Assembly (NCBI GenBank): GCA_963662175.1
Contig: OY759219.1
Span: 27,446,908-27,510,907, forward strand
Length of the DNA: 64,000 nucleotides
Origin: Aradus depressus
Taxonomy: Eukaryota; Arthropoda; Insecta; Hemiptera; Aradidae
Direction: 5' to 3'
The translations under genes and the position numbers were made by a program. The first letter of the stretch is position 1. The number at the start of each line of letters is the position of its first letter. Below, piece after piece: positions 11,656 through 23,530 of the stretch. Under the pieces are notes generated by a model. It ran no database searches, was not told where the DNA came from, and was given only the letters and a program-made list of their open reading frames with translations.

Positions 11656-12149
11656 TGATGCTTTTGGGAATTGTTTTCTCCTGGTTAAATATTTATAGCA
11701 AAAGGTGTGGGTAGAATAGTTTATTAGTCAGTTCAAGTTGTGTAACTACGGTGGGCAGGGAACGAGAGGAATGTGACCAAGATGAAACTAGTTAGACACC
11801 GGGGAGGGGGGGTGCGCCGCAGATTTGTGGTCTGTAAGTTGGGGTCCCGACACAAACCACGACACTGCTAGTTTCTGGACACACACACACACACTTCAAA
11901 TCGTTGTACCTCCTCTGCCTGATATGAAAATCTCACCAGCGGGGGGATTATATGTGAAAAAAAATTGACAAAATGTTCATTATTAAATGTATAAATATAA
12001 AGATTTTTTAAAAAAATTTGGGTGCTCCTGACCCCTTGACGGGGGTCGGTCACAACACCCTATTGCGTTGGGGAACGGATAGCCTTCTTCGGCTGTGGAC
12101 CGGCTCGATGGCTACGGTCCACAGTCGTCCTTGGTTTCCGGCGCTTTAC
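11656..12149. other. No gene recognised
   Basis: An AC microsatellite at 11880-11895, GC-rich patches at about 11800 and 12060-12150, no coding pattern. Confidence 0.45.
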
Positions 12150-12525
12150 GATAGAAAGAATGTATCGACCCCCAAAATTTTATATTTGTGACCTCTGAAA
12201 TCGGCCAAAAGAAAGGGGGGTTTAGGGGAGAGGCTTAACTCAAAATTTTTATTAACTGCCATTGTAATGAATGTTTCGAAATAAAATTGCATATTTGAGC
12301 TTAAAACCCAATAACCTATCAAATTTCTGCGATATCGACCGAAGGAAAAGGTTCATAAGGGGGGCGGCTGATTTCAAAAACCCTAATAACTGCCGACATA
12401 ATAATTTTATCGACACAAAATTTAGTATGAGGTTTTTGGCGCATCTATGTAAGTCAACTATTGATTAATTCGTTCTGGAGAAGTAGATTGTCGGTGACAC
12501 ACCCACGACTTTCACATTTCAAGGT
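12150..12525 (+). repeat. GATAACTCCCGAT repeat family, copy
   Basis: AAATCGGCCAAAAGAAAGG, AACTGCCATTGTAATGAATG, GATTAATTCGTTCTGG and GTAGATTGTCGGTGA, the usual right end. Confidence 0.65.
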
Positions 12526-12529
12526 CTTT

Positions 12530-12740
12530 TGTACCTGTTTTGACAGTTTTCACGTATGAGTACTTCGGAACTTTATGAACGCAATTGAAGCAATGAACTT
12601 CAACTTTCATACGAAGATATATAGCTAATTTAGATATGATCAGATTTTGGTCAAAATCAGACGAAAATTGAGACCACTTTGCATCAGGGCCTAAATACCT
12701 ACATTTTACAAAATACCGCTCCTATTTATTTAATTTGATT
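12530..12740 (+). repeat. Dispersed repeat family D, copy 2
   Basis: CAGATTTTGGTCAAAATCAG and CTACATTTTACAAAATACCG align with copy 1. Confidence 0.6.
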
Positions 12741-13025
12741 ATAAAAATTGAATAATTGTTCAATAGATAAGGTTATAAAGCCTCTTTTATAAAGGCAAGA
12801 GTTAAAGAATGCCTTCTTTTATTAAGTTAAGAATTAAAGAATCCTTTCATTCATGAAACTAAGCTATCGTATATTTTATCTATATCTGTTTTTGACGCAT
12901 ATTATTTATTGCTCTGAATGATTTCAAATATTGATCTTGTTTAGATTGGTTCATTCTTCTTGGAACTCGTACAGTTCGTACGAACTCAACTCGTTGAAGT
13001 CCGTAGCTAGAAATACCTTGAGAAC

Positions 13026-13429
13026 CAGCGGCGTAGCCAGAGGGGGCGCGTGCCTTCCCCTGGCCAGAGCAAATTTTAGCAAGCTGATTTTACATGCGCA
13101 GTAAAAATGCAAAGCGCAGCAGCAGCAAATGCACGCTATTGGATGTGAGTCATTTAATTATAAAAACACAGAAACAACAATATGCATTTGCTACTGCTGC
13201 GCTTTGCATTTTCGCTGCTCATGTAAAGTCAACTTAAGTATTACAGTCAGTGGTTACCTCAGGGGGAGCTTCTAGAGGTCTGAGTCTCCCAAATTAATAA
13301 CAAAAAGTCTGCAACGCTAACCACGGGAAACTGCGGGCTGTGCCCCCGTGAGTCTGTACCCCCCAGCCTCGTAGCCTAAATTTGCCCCCCCCCCCCCCCC
13401 CCCTGCTCAAAATCCTGGCTACGCCCCTG
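13026..13429. mobile_element. hAT-type MITE
   Basis: Terminal inverted repeats CAGCGGCGTAGCCAG and, at the other end, CTGGCTACGCCCCTG match the CAGGGGCGTAGCCAG ends common in hAT elements. Flanks TTGAGAAC and ATGAGGAC agree at 6 of 8 positions, as an old 8-bp duplication would. It holds an inner imperfect inverted repeat (13088-13125 with 13180-13228) and an 18-20 base C-run at about 13385-13403. Confidence 0.75.
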
Positions 13430-13454
13430 ATGAGGACCAATATTTTTATAGGTT

Positions 13455-13670
13455 GTTTTACACAGTAGCTCAGAGGTAGCATGCTTGACAGAGCTCAAGA
13501 TCGCGGATTCGATACCCAGGGGTCTTTAGCGAGTATCTATAGACGCCTACCCCTACGTGAATAAAACTGTAGGCAACATTTAGGTAGAGTCGGGCTCAGG
13601 TCCACCAGAGCAACGAAAAATTGCTCTGGTAGTAGACAATATGACCAGGTGAGTAACAATAACTAATTCG
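13455..13670 (+). repeat. Diverged SINE copy
   Basis: Box A-like GTAGCTCAGAGG, box B-like GATTCGATACC and the GTAGAGTCGGGCTCAGGTCC tail; middle block deleted. Confidence 0.7.
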
Positions 13671-13959
13671 AAAATTTATGTCCGAATTGGATGAACATGA
13701 AGGCCGTTTTTGGCAAATGTATATATTTCAGATGAAACATGTATTTTATATGAACAGGTTAGCTGGGGTTACCTGAGAGTATCTTGGTGTCTTATCAATT
13801 ACAATAAGTACAAATTACAACATGCCCAGGACCTCCATTTAACGCCCCGTAGGACGACGTGCTCACGGTATTGTTTAGTCCCAGATGGAAAACGAAGGTA
13901 TCTCTGAAGGTAGATCTCATAATCTTGAGCGCAATATGAAAATACGCTACCGGCGTCGC

Positions 13960-14403
13960 ACAGTGTGAAATTTATGAATTTTGATTTTTAAAATTCGAGC
14001 TCCCGATGAAACTAGGTGCAAAATATTTGTGAAAGCTGGCTTTTTATCAGGTATCTGCGGGTTTCACAATGAAGGTATTATATGCCAGTGGCAAAAATAG
14101 CCAATATATTGAATTTGGATCACTTTAGGCCAATATGACAACATTAGGACCACTTTTGGCTGAAATAAATATTGAATTCGTAATCAGCGACCCAAAAAAC
14201 ATTCATTTAAGTTGTAAAAATCCGTTAACAAAAACTTGGAAAAAAAAAAATTAAATTTAATACCTTGATTGTGAAACCCGCAGTTACCTGATAAAAAGCC
14301 AGCTTTCACAAATATTTTGCACCTAGTTTCATCCAAATTGATCAAAAATTGAGCGGGGGCTCGAATTTTGAAAATCAAAACTCATAAATTTCACACAGTG
14401 CGT
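13960..14403. mobile_element. MITE with long inverted repeats
   Basis: Arms of about 115-145 bp (13960-14080 and 14257-14403), matching at AGGTGCAAAATATTTGTG, AGCTGGCTTTTTATCAGG and the outer TGTGAAATTTATGA. Outer bases are CACAGTG on both ends. The centre repeats 'gccaatat...gaccacttt' wording twice. No coding frame. Confidence 0.75.
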
Positions 14404-14424
14404 CGTCTATATGTAGTTTAAGGG

Positions 14425-15185
14425 AAGTTAGTTAGGTAAGTAATCTTTCAAAAATTCGATATTCGAGTTTTCAAAAATGAAAAATTGAATTTATGTGTGC
14501 ATCTGTGAACTTGACAATTCCTGATATACATCTACATAAATTTTATATATTCATCCAGAATCCTGTAAGGATAATCTATTTTCAGTCAAATCGATCGAAG
14601 GGAATAAGGGGAGCTTCATTAAAAAAAAGCTTATAACTGCCGACGTAATGAACATAACGAAACGGAATTTTATACGTGGATCCAGGACTCAAATTACGTT
14701 TTTAGACGTCCCCCCTCTTGAGAGTACTTGGAGGCGACCTCAAAAAAATTAGTCATCGGTAAATCGGCTAGGTACCTCAGTATGAATTAATCAATTACGT
14801 TTTCGTTCTCTCTTTAAAACCAGTCGACATCTTGGGCTAAAACTCAATATTTGAGTGCCATATATTCATTACATCGGCAGTTTTCAGGGTATTTGAGTCG
14901 AGGCCTCCTTCTCTGCCCCCTTTTCTATTTCGAATATATATATGAAATTAATTTTTTAATACATTCATTACAATGTCAGAGTTTCCCTTCGGCCGATTTG
15001 GCTCAAAAACAATAGGTGACGCCCTAAGACGGTTTTGGATACATATACAAAATGTTGTGTCGATACATTCACAAACGCACAGACAGATTTTTTTTGACGT
15101 GAAAACGTCCATTCGCTCGTTAAGCACAGTGATAGCCGGTCAAACTTTCTTGTGTTACAAAACACCGTCAGATTTCAATCGCTAC
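14425..15185. repeat. GATAACTCCCGAT repeat family, two facing copies
   Basis: A forward copy (14425-14690) and a reversed copy (14745-15185). The reversed one has TCATTACATCGGCAG, CCCTTCGGCCGATTTGGC and GTGTCGATACATTCAC. Confidence 0.65.
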
Positions 15186-16090
15186 TAACTACGAGACTGA
15201 TAATGCGATAACAACGGTTGAGGTCACAATGGATAGAGCATGTCTGTACGTGTATGTTGTGCAGTGTTTGTTTTGCTTGTGACGTTATCGGGCTAGTGTG
15301 GGCGCCGGCGGATGACTGTTGCGTATATGTAAAAATCGATATTAAATTGAAAATCGCAAAAAAATTAAAGATATCGTTTCCTATAAATCGTACCTAAATA
15401 TGCGCGGAATTATAGAAAACGCAAATAAGAGGAAAGCTCGCATCAGAAGGAATTGAAAAAACCTAAAAAGTCTAGTGCCGAGCAAATGCAAGAGCTACGG
15501 CAGCATCGAAAATAAAATGAAAAAATGGCGCAAAGACGTTTTCACGGAAAATCTACGGCGTGGACCTTAACTACGCCTTAATGTTTTTTTTTTTTTTTTT
15601 TCATTTTTGGAATCAATAGGTCGGAAAACATGAAATTCCGTTGAAAACTCCGCATCGAATTTCTGAACGATATTATAACTCTACTACATTTTGTAAATCT
15701 TGTCAAAGAATTGAATACTTACAAAAAATTGACGTAAGTAGATCTTAATCCAAAACCGTGAGGAGTGGAAACACTATAGTCCAGAGAAGAAAGATGAAGG
15801 GCACAGACACAAGGAACACAAGAAGAGAGGTCAATAATGGAACTAGAGGTAGATGACAGTTTGTTTACAAAATACGTAACTAGATAGAAGGAGGCAGAGC
15901 AACAGACCCAACCCACGAGAGATGACCGGTGACTGAACTGAGGGTGGGTTCCCCCACTCTACCACTCCTAAGAGGGTACTTCGGCCGGACACAACCGAAC
16001 ATGCCCGAAAATACATTAACCAAATTTGAACGTCCCCTCTCCGTCTTTGAGGTTGGTTCCACACTGTCATTGATTAATAAAAAAAATTAA
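15186..16090. other. No gene recognised
   Basis: Holds the KSSAEQM remnant and a T-run at 15586-15601. Minus frames at 15719-16070 overlap each other and show no motif. Confidence 0.45.
15456..15515 (+). pseudogene. Remnant frame with KSSAEQM motif
   Basis: PKKSSAEQMQELRQHRK then a stop. It resembles the basic KSSAERMREYRxRK start seen in proteins of some arthropod mobile elements. Too short to assign. Confidence 0.25.
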
Positions 16091-16097
16091 TAAAAAA

Positions 16098-16342
16098 ATA
16101 AACTTAAGCACGCCGTCGTTCGGATGAGACGTTAAGCGATGGTCCCGAGCCTGTACGATGTCAGGTACTCGTTAAAGACCCCTACTCTAGGTTAAAAAAA
16201 AATTTAGGGTAGGCAAAATTTAGGACTTCCACAGTAGAGTCGGGTTCATGTCCACCAGAGTGACGAAAGAGCGCTCTGGTAGCTGGCGATATGACTTTGT
16301 AGTTAAAGCCCGGGCATGAGTAATAAAAACCTAACCTAATTA
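16098..16342 (+). repeat. SINE without head, AACCT tail
   Basis: Begins at AAACTTAAGCACGCCGTC and runs to AAAACCTAACCTAATTACC, lacking the tRNA head. Confidence 0.8.
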
Positions 16343-16354
16343 CCTTATTATTGA

Positions 16355-16675
16355 CCAGACTCACCTATTACCTAGCTTTACCATACATTTTGAAATACTG
16401 AATGATGGCTCTTTAAAGTTGATTTAACCGAAAACACTCTCTTCACTTGGAATAGTCTGAGTGAATAAAGAGTTAAGTGCAGTTATCTCGTGAATGATTC
16501 CTCAAAGAACTAGATTAAGTTGATTTAACCGAGAACATACACAATTTTACGAGACACCAAGATACCCACATCTTTATAATTCTGAAAGTATTAGAGCCCT
16601 GAGCTCCCAACTTCTTCACAGTGCGCACATGGCTTGGGAGATGATCACAGTACACTCAACTCATTTTGCCCATTT
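16355..16675 (+). repeat. Dispersed repeat pair, copy 1
   Basis: Shares GAATGATTCCTCAAAGAACT, AAGTTGATTTAACCGAGAAC and CACAGTGCGCACATGGCTTG with 53150-53490. No frame or terminal structure recognised. Confidence 0.75.
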
Positions 16676-16947
16676 TACGACTTAACAACTTATTCCCTGT
16701 GACCATATATATTTACGTGTCGTCTTTACAGTTACGATAACAGCTCCTTCATGTGATAACAGCTCTGTAAACTTAACCTTTACTGACTTACTGACTGAAA
16801 ATTCATTTCCTAACTTAAAGTATATGTGATGTTCCCATAACAGAATTTTCTTATACAAACCATGTTCTTTACATATCTCCCTCTTTCTTGGAGATCATTT
16901 TTCGAATCAGGGAGTTGGACAAAATTTAAATTCCGCATTAAATGTCT

Positions 16948-17150
16948 GACCTATTAGCTCAGAAGTAGTGTGCTTCTATACTGAGCTGAAGATCGCGGGT
17001 TTGAAGCCGAGACCATTAGGATTTTTATCTGGGAAAAAACAAGCACACCGTCCTTCGGACGGGACGTTAAGCGATGGTCCCGAGCCTGTAGGATGTCAGG
17101 TACACAGTAAAGTTGGGCTGACTTCGTAGTTAAAGCCCAGGCATGAAACA
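16948..17150 (+). repeat. Diverged SINE copy
   Basis: Degenerate tRNA head, CCGTCCTTCGGACGGGACG block, then a shortened tail ending AAGCCCAGGCATGA. Confidence 0.7.
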
Positions 17151-17309
17151 TATTAACTAACTTAACTTCCCCTATTTAGGTGGGGAAGTAAAAGATACTC
17201 TAGATTATGAATAATCAAAACAAGTTATTCCTTGCTATGATTGATCAACGATAAAACTTTAGTAAATTTAAAAGAAAAAAATATGTTTAATATATTCTAA
17301 AGATACTTC

Positions 17310-17495
17310 ATAGCGATGGTCCCGAGCTTGTACGATGTCAGGCCTTAAAGACCCCTGCCCTAGGTTAGACAAAATTTAAGCCACAGTAGAGGCGAGCTAA
17401 TGTCCACCAGAGTGACGAAAGAGCGTCCTGGTAGTAGGCGATATGACCTCGTAGTTAAAAGCCTGGGCATGAGTCATAATAACTAACTACTTCAT
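17310..17495 (+). repeat. SINE 3' part
   Basis: From AGCGATGGTCCCGAGC to GGGCATGAGTCATAATAACT, no head. Confidence 0.75.
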
Positions 17496-17499
17496 AGAT

Positions 17500-18054
17500 T
17501 TCTTATTTGTGTTTAGTTCTTACGGTAACAGTAAACAATTATCGGTAATGTTTATATTTACATTGATACTTATTCTATTAAATGAACGATACGGGTCTCA
17601 TGTCTGACCGTACGCCCTGCCCTCGTTGGTCACGCCTTGATACTTTTTACGACCCAGATACGTATCTGTATTCGCTCAATACGCTCCTAATTAGCAGTTT
17701 AATTTATAGTTTTGTCTGTTTATGTTTTTTCTAAGGGCACCCGTACAATTTTTTTGCTGAGGGGGGCTTTACGGAAGTTTTTCCACTTTATTTTTCATTT
17801 AAAAAAAAATTATAATAAAATTTATTAAGAAATCACTAGAAATGTACTTCTTCAACATGAATCTATCAACTAAGTTTTTGCACTCTATTTAACATCAATT
17901 GACTTCTGTATTATAGTAAATTTCGTGTTTACATCGGTACTTACAAGGGTTGCCATGCCACCCTTCTAATCCCCGCTTCTTCGGGGTTGCTGGGTTTTTT
18001 CTCATTGACCCCCCCTCCTTTCTCCTCAACATACAGCTCACACTAAACGTGTAT
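17500..18054. other. No gene recognised
   Basis: AT-rich, with a short GC patch near 17580-17640. Confidence 0.45.
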
Positions 18055-18296
18055 TCATATCGCCTACTACCAGAGCGCTTTCTCCCAGCTAAATTCTGCC
18101 TAATAAGGTATAAACATGTATGACAGGTAAATCTTTAACTAGTACCTGACATTGTACAGGCTCGGGAACATTGCATAACGTCCCATTCGAAGGACGGCGT
18201 GCTCATGGGTTTTTCCACCTCCAGATTCAAACCAAAGGGCCTCGGCCGGGTTTCAAACCACAATCTTGTGCTCAGTAAGCAAGCAAGCTACCTCGA
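18055..18296 (-). repeat. Diverged SINE copy
   Basis: Reversed; keeps CGCCTACTACCAGAGCGC, CATTCGAAGGACGGCGTGC and GGTTTCAAACC. Confidence 0.7.
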
Positions 18297-18589
18297 AAAT
18301 GGAGCTATACGATTCTGATCCAAACCCTTAAGGGAACTGCGGAAGATAAATATAAGTATATATATTTTTTTTAAATATTTTTATAATATTTGATATTCCT
18401 AGTAACGACGCTCATCTGAAATGATTTTCAGAGTGATTTGTACAAAAGTGGTTGGTATAAGAAACTCCTGTTATGGCCACTTCACTTATTTTAAGCATAT
18501 ATTCTCCTTTTTATTTTGAGAAAAAAAAAAAAATTATTAGAGTTGTTCTGTTAAGCCTTCCCCTAATCCGCCCTTCCCTTTGGACGATA

Positions 18590-18830
18590 AGGCTGAAAAT
18601 CAACAAGTTAAAAGGTTCTGGATTCACATATAAAATTTCGTTCATTTTACATTCATTCTATCCGGAGTTATCGTGTTCACAGACACAAGACACACATAAA
18701 TTTCAAATGTGAATTCAAAACCCCATAAGGACACTTTTTAATTTTCGGAATCGGCCGAAGGGAAGGGGGAAACAGTGAGGGCCTCATAACTTAGGGTATG
18801 TATTGACATGTAATTTTATCTTTAAGGCTA
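18590..18830 (+). repeat. GATAACTCCCGAT repeat family, copy
   Basis: TCGGCCGAAGGGAAGGGGG and TATTGACATGTAATTTT blocks. Confidence 0.6.
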
Positions 18831-20049
18831 GTACAGACATGCGAGCAACGAACCTAGCACTGTTCGGCTCGTTTTCAGTTTTCAACGAACACACTCCAAG
18901 CCGAACAGAGACGAGACGAGCATTTGGATGCTCCACAACCATACTAACGAACATAACCTGCACAAGTTAACCTGCAGATAACAAATTTACGTTTATTTGT
19001 ATTTCATTTTATTACTATTCAAAATCTTCAATCAGAAATGCTCAAGGTAGGTAGCTACTTACGTAATTAATTTACATATTTGTAGTACAATTTATACGGA
19101 TACGAATTTATTATGACACGTAATTTATTTTTACATGTAAATTGTTTAAAATGAACACTTTTTTAGGAAAAGTGTTTGTATAATTCCTCCCAAGCATCCA
19201 ATCTCTTTATTTTATTAAAATGTAATTTGTGTTTTAAATCCCATATGACTGGGTACTGTCTCATAGCCTGAACTGAATTTGAAGCTCCTGAGACCAGTCT
19301 TCAGAAGCCATAATAAAATATAATTTATTGAATAATATTTAAATATATATTTAATTTAAAAAAAAAAGAACGGTGCACTTCCAAAAACCTAAGGAGAAGG
19401 TTATAATATTGGTTATAAACAACAGTGCTCGGGTCAAGTCGGGACGGTTCGGCTTGGTTCCAGTCCACACACACCGCAGCCCGAGCCGAACATTCCTTTG
19501 ATGGTTCGTCAAAAAACCGACAACAGGTGGAGCAGACCCCGAGCCTCCCTTGTTCGTCGAGCGCCTGCGCACTATTCCCCAGGCATGCGCACTGACTAAT
19601 GTTCGGCTCGTTGCTCGCGTGTCTATACGCCTCTTAAAGTCACAACCCAATGAGGACATAACCTGTATTTCAGTAATATCGATACATTGTCGATTTCTCA
19701 CCGACTACAATTTACTCTCTAGGTATGGAGTGCTCTTGAAGGTCAGACCTTCATACTAATGCCGCCGTCTATATGTGTAATCCGATAAACTATTTAAGTT
19801 ATCAATGGACTTGATGTAACCTGTAATTGTTTTATTATTATTGGGGACTATTAAAGATCAAAGAGCCGATTCAAGTCGTGAATTATAAAAAAATTATTTC
19901 TTTATCCATTTACAATATATATATTTACAATATATATGTATAATCCCACAATTTATCCATAATTAGTGACATTTTTTATAATATTTTTTTTGCCCACCTT
20001 AATTACTTCTAACCTTTAGGATTTGTTATATAAAAAAAAACCTCTTGGA
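18831..20049. other. No gene recognised; distant inverted words
   Basis: 18850-18930 and 19430-19600 share reversed words (AACGAGC, GTTCGGCTCG), hinting at an old inverted-repeat element of about 800 bp. Frames at 19351-19759 overlap on both strands and show no motif. Confidence 0.45.
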
Positions 20050-20230
20050 TGAATGTACTTCCCCAGCACGACTTAATCAATTAATATCTCGCTCTCCCTC
20101 CAAGACCAATCGACTGACTGAGCTAAAAATGAATAACATAGGCCTTCGAAATTCAAGTCGACTGGTTTTGAAGAGGGAGCGAAAACATAATTGATTAATT
20201 CGTTCTGGGAAGATATTCCCGACGACCTTT
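20050..20230. repeat. Right-end pieces of the GATAACTCCCGAT family, facing
   Basis: GTACTTCCCCAGCACGA (reversed end) and TTGATTAATTCGTTCTGGGA (forward end) with CGACTGGTTTTGAAGAGGGA between. Confidence 0.6.
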
Positions 20231-20244
20231 TTTCTCGAAAAAGT

Positions 20245-20435
20245 TAGTTAATGAACTTAAAGAAATTATTCAAATAATGTTTCTTTTATGAATAACAATT
20301 TTTATTCGAAATAGTGAATAGTTACTCATTGAAGAATGGATTATCAAGTCACAAATAGACTCGCAAGTTGGAAATCTGTAGAAATATATTTGAATGATTA
20401 ATCAATCGTTTCGTAAATTCTTCCCTAATTGGGGA
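20245..20435 (+). repeat. Dispersed repeat, inverted partner at 26.1 kb
   Basis: GAATAGTTACTCATTG, TCAAGTCACAAATAG and GAATGATTAATC match the reverse of 26035-26215. Confidence 0.65.
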
Positions 20436-20989
20436 AATGAATGCAATGTTAAAACCAAATTTTATTTTAAATTAACGAGAGATGCAGTTTTTCTTGAATA
20501 TTATCCGTCGTTCTGGAATCAATCGATGCATTTAGTAGTTCACTTATGCAAGAGTTCATGGCTGAGCAGTGTTAAAATTCCTGTTTTGGTAATTAGCAAT
20601 TACCAATTAGGTTTCCAAGCAGTGAAGAGACAGTTGATTAACAACTTCGTTGTCAAAAACAACCCTTTTCTTGTAAATGGCATCTTGACGGACAAGGTAA
20701 TTAATATTGTACGTAATCCATTCTGAAAAAAAAAGATTGGAGAATCACTGTGCCTGTACTTCCCCTGAACGAATTAATCAACTATGTGTTTGCTCGAGGG
20801 TCGTTGCAGTCAGGAGCTTTTTCGGCTAAGTCTTTTCAACTGAGTGCCTTACAATCTCTTTAACCGCTTAAGGCTAGCTGTACAGTCGGATCAATCTGCT
20901 CCGCAGTCTCCGTAAGCACCACAGATTATATCACATTATAAGCTTTGTGGTTGCATCAACGAGCCTGACGATCTCCTAAGCCAATGTCT

Positions 20990-21848
20990 GTGTGAGCTCT
21001 ACAGTAGCGACAACGTGCCTCATAGTTTCAAAAACCTAGAGTTATCTATAGTCGCATCAACTAAGTGTCTCGCAATGTACAAAACCGTAGAAGACTAAAG
21101 CCTTGTGAGTTCTACAGTCGCATCAAATAAATGTCTCGCAATCTCTAACACCGCAGAAGACTAGAGTCTTGTGAGCTCTACAGTCGCATCAGCTAAGTGT
21201 CTCGCAATCTCAAAAACCGTAGAAAACTAAAGCCTTGTAAGTTCTACACTCGCATCAAGTAAGTGTCTCGCAATCTCCAAAACCGCAGAAGACTAGAGTC
21301 TTGTGAGTTCAACAGTCGCATCAACTAAGTGTATCGCAATCTCCAAAACCGCAGAAGAGAGTCTTGTGAGTTCTAAGGTCGCATCAACTATGTGTATCGT
21401 AATCTCCAAAACAGCAGAAGAGAGTTTTGTGAGTTCTAAAGTGGCATAAATTATGTGTATTGCAATCTCCAAAACCACAGAAGAGTCTTGTGAGTTCTAC
21501 AGTTGCATTAACTAACTTTATCGAAATCTACAAAACCACAGAAGAGAGTCTTGTGAGTTCTACAGTCGCATCAAATAAATGTCTCGCAATCTCCAAAACC
21601 ACAGAAGAGAGTCTTGTGAGTTCTACAGTCGCATCAACTAAATGTCTCGCAATCTCCAAAACCAATGAAGAGAGTCTTGTGAGTTCTACAGTTGCATCAA
21701 CTAACTGTATCGCAATCTCCAAAACCACAGAAGAGAGTCTTGTGAGTTCTACAGTCACATCAAATAAATGTCTCGCAATCTCCAAAGCACAGAAGAGAGT
21801 CTTGTGAGTTCTACAGTCGCATCAACTAAATGTCTCGCAATTTCAATA
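20990..21848 (+). repeat. Minisatellite, 63/66-bp unit, about 13 copies
   Basis: Unit with CTTGTGAGTTCTACAGTCGC, ATCAACTAAATGTCTCGC and AATCTCCAAAACC. Early units are 66 bp and later ones 63 bp. Because both are multiples of three, frames stay open on both strands (a 21-residue repeat such as ESLVSSTVAS), which explains the open frames at 21293-21807 without needing a gene. Confidence 0.85.
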
Positions 21849-22299
21849 AAAGCCTGAAGCCTCCTGACTTCTCAGATCTTCGTCTTAAATTCAGTGAGAA
21901 TTTTAAACATAGACTTCCTCTTTTTCTTGATGTACACCAACTAATTCGTTTTCATGAAGAAAGATCTAATTTTACCATTGAGACAAATAGTCTGAGTCGG
22001 ATATTTTTACTCAAACCAATTTTTTTTGCTTTCAAAAATCTAACAGGAAGCTCTATTTCTTTTTTTGGGGTTCGTATACGAAACCTAGAGTGTTTAACTT
22101 CCTTCTGCCTTCCACTCTACCTACTGAAGGTATATAACTGAATTTTGCCATAAATCGGTGGGGCGAAAAAGTCTAAGTAAAACAATAAATATAATATTTT
22201 CAGATTAATGTTGAAAGAAAACCTGTATCATATTTTATTAGAACAATTATATTTTATTATTTAGTATATTTATCTGAGTCACATTATCATCCTATCATC

Positions 22300-22612
22300 G
22301 AGAACACCGGTAGCGTGCTAGCCTACTCAAAATCGTGGGTTCAAAACCCAGACGAGACCCATATGTTTTTTATGTGGGAGGTGAAAAAACTTTGAGCACG
22401 CCATCCTTCGTGAAGCGGTGGTCCCAACATGTACAATGTCGGGCCCCCAAGGCCCTAGGTGTATAAAAATTTAAAAATTAAGGGAAGACAACATTTAGGA
22501 CTCCCATAGAACCTAGAGTTGGGCTCATGTCCTCCAGGGCTATGAAACAGCGCTTTGGTAGTAGGTGATATGACATCATAGTTAAAGCCCCTGGCATGAG
22601 TCACAATAACTA
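22300..22612 (+). repeat. SINE, TAAC-tail type
   Basis: Head with box B-like GGTTCAAAACCC, body with GTGGTCCCAAC, tail GGCATGAGTCACAATAACTAAC. Confidence 0.75.
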
Positions 22613-22767
22613 ACTCTTCCCAACATCAATTCTAAAGCTTTCGAAAAATTTGATCAAAAAAAAAAATTAATTTTGTGTATAATTAAATATATTTAGTTTC
22701 AATACTAATTATATTGAGGTCTCAGTGTAGTATAGTAAGTTAATACAAACAGCCATTTTATATGTTG

Positions 22768-22962
22768 CAATTAGTTATTATCACTCACGCCCGCTCTTTA
22801 ACTACGTCATATCGCCTACTACCAGAGCGTAGGACATGAGACCGACTCTACTGTTGAAGTCCTCAATTTTGCCTACCCTCGTTTATCACCCTAGGGTAGG
22901 GGTCTTCAACGAATACTTGACATTGTACAGGCTCGGGATCATCGCTTAATGTCCCATCATTA
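22768..22962 (-). repeat. SINE, partial
   Basis: Reversed tail and body up to CATCGCTTAATGTCCCATC; head absent. Confidence 0.7.
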
Positions 22963-23239
22963 TCGTCCAGATCCATATAGAAAAATTACAAATTTTTTAA
23001 AAATTTTTAAGACCATGGAATTTATGGTTCTCCATGGCATTAGCAGAAACTAAGCATACTACAGAACTATCATCCATTGAAAGGAATATAGTGTTATTTT
23101 AGTTTAGACGCTTTAATAATAAAATCCGGTTGTTTGTGTATATATTATTTTTGAGTGGAATATATATAATATATATATATTATATAGGTATATAATATAT
23201 ATATTATATTATAATATAATTTTTATTTTTTGGGCAGAG

Positions 23240-23530
23240 TTCCTCCACACCTTAATGGTCACTCCAATGAACGTTATTGTTTTATTTATTCATTTATAAT
23301 TTTTTATTTATATATTTTTATTTATTTAGACTTATTTTTTATTTATTTATAATTGATTAAATTTATTTAATTTTTAATTTTTTTTTATAGAATGTTATAT
23401 TTACATTGTTTTCTTTTTTTTTCTTCTATATCTCGCACATTGGGACCTGATGATGGGACGTAAGAACGTCCCGAAACATCGTTGGGATAAAGATACTTTC
23501 GAAGAGTTTTTGAAAAATAGTTATCTTAAT
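23240..23530 (+). repeat. Hammerhead-bearing dispersed repeat, copy 1
   Basis: Shares CCAATG, ACGTTATTGTTTTATTTATT and the motif-to-GAAGAGTT region with 30885-31175. AT-rich interior differs in length. Confidence 0.6.
23441..23490 (+). ncRNA. Hammerhead-like motif (GGGACG family)
   Basis: CTGATGA, T, a strong stem II GGGACG/CGTCCC with loop TAAGAA, GAAAC. Stem III is short (AC/GT) and stem I is unclear. Lies in a repeat (23240-23530) also found at 30885-31175. Confidence 0.55.

Noticed and set aside
20394..20726. 110-codon plus frame as a gene
   Set aside because: AT-rich, no recognisable domain, overlaps a dispersed repeat at its start and ends without any splice or regulatory support.
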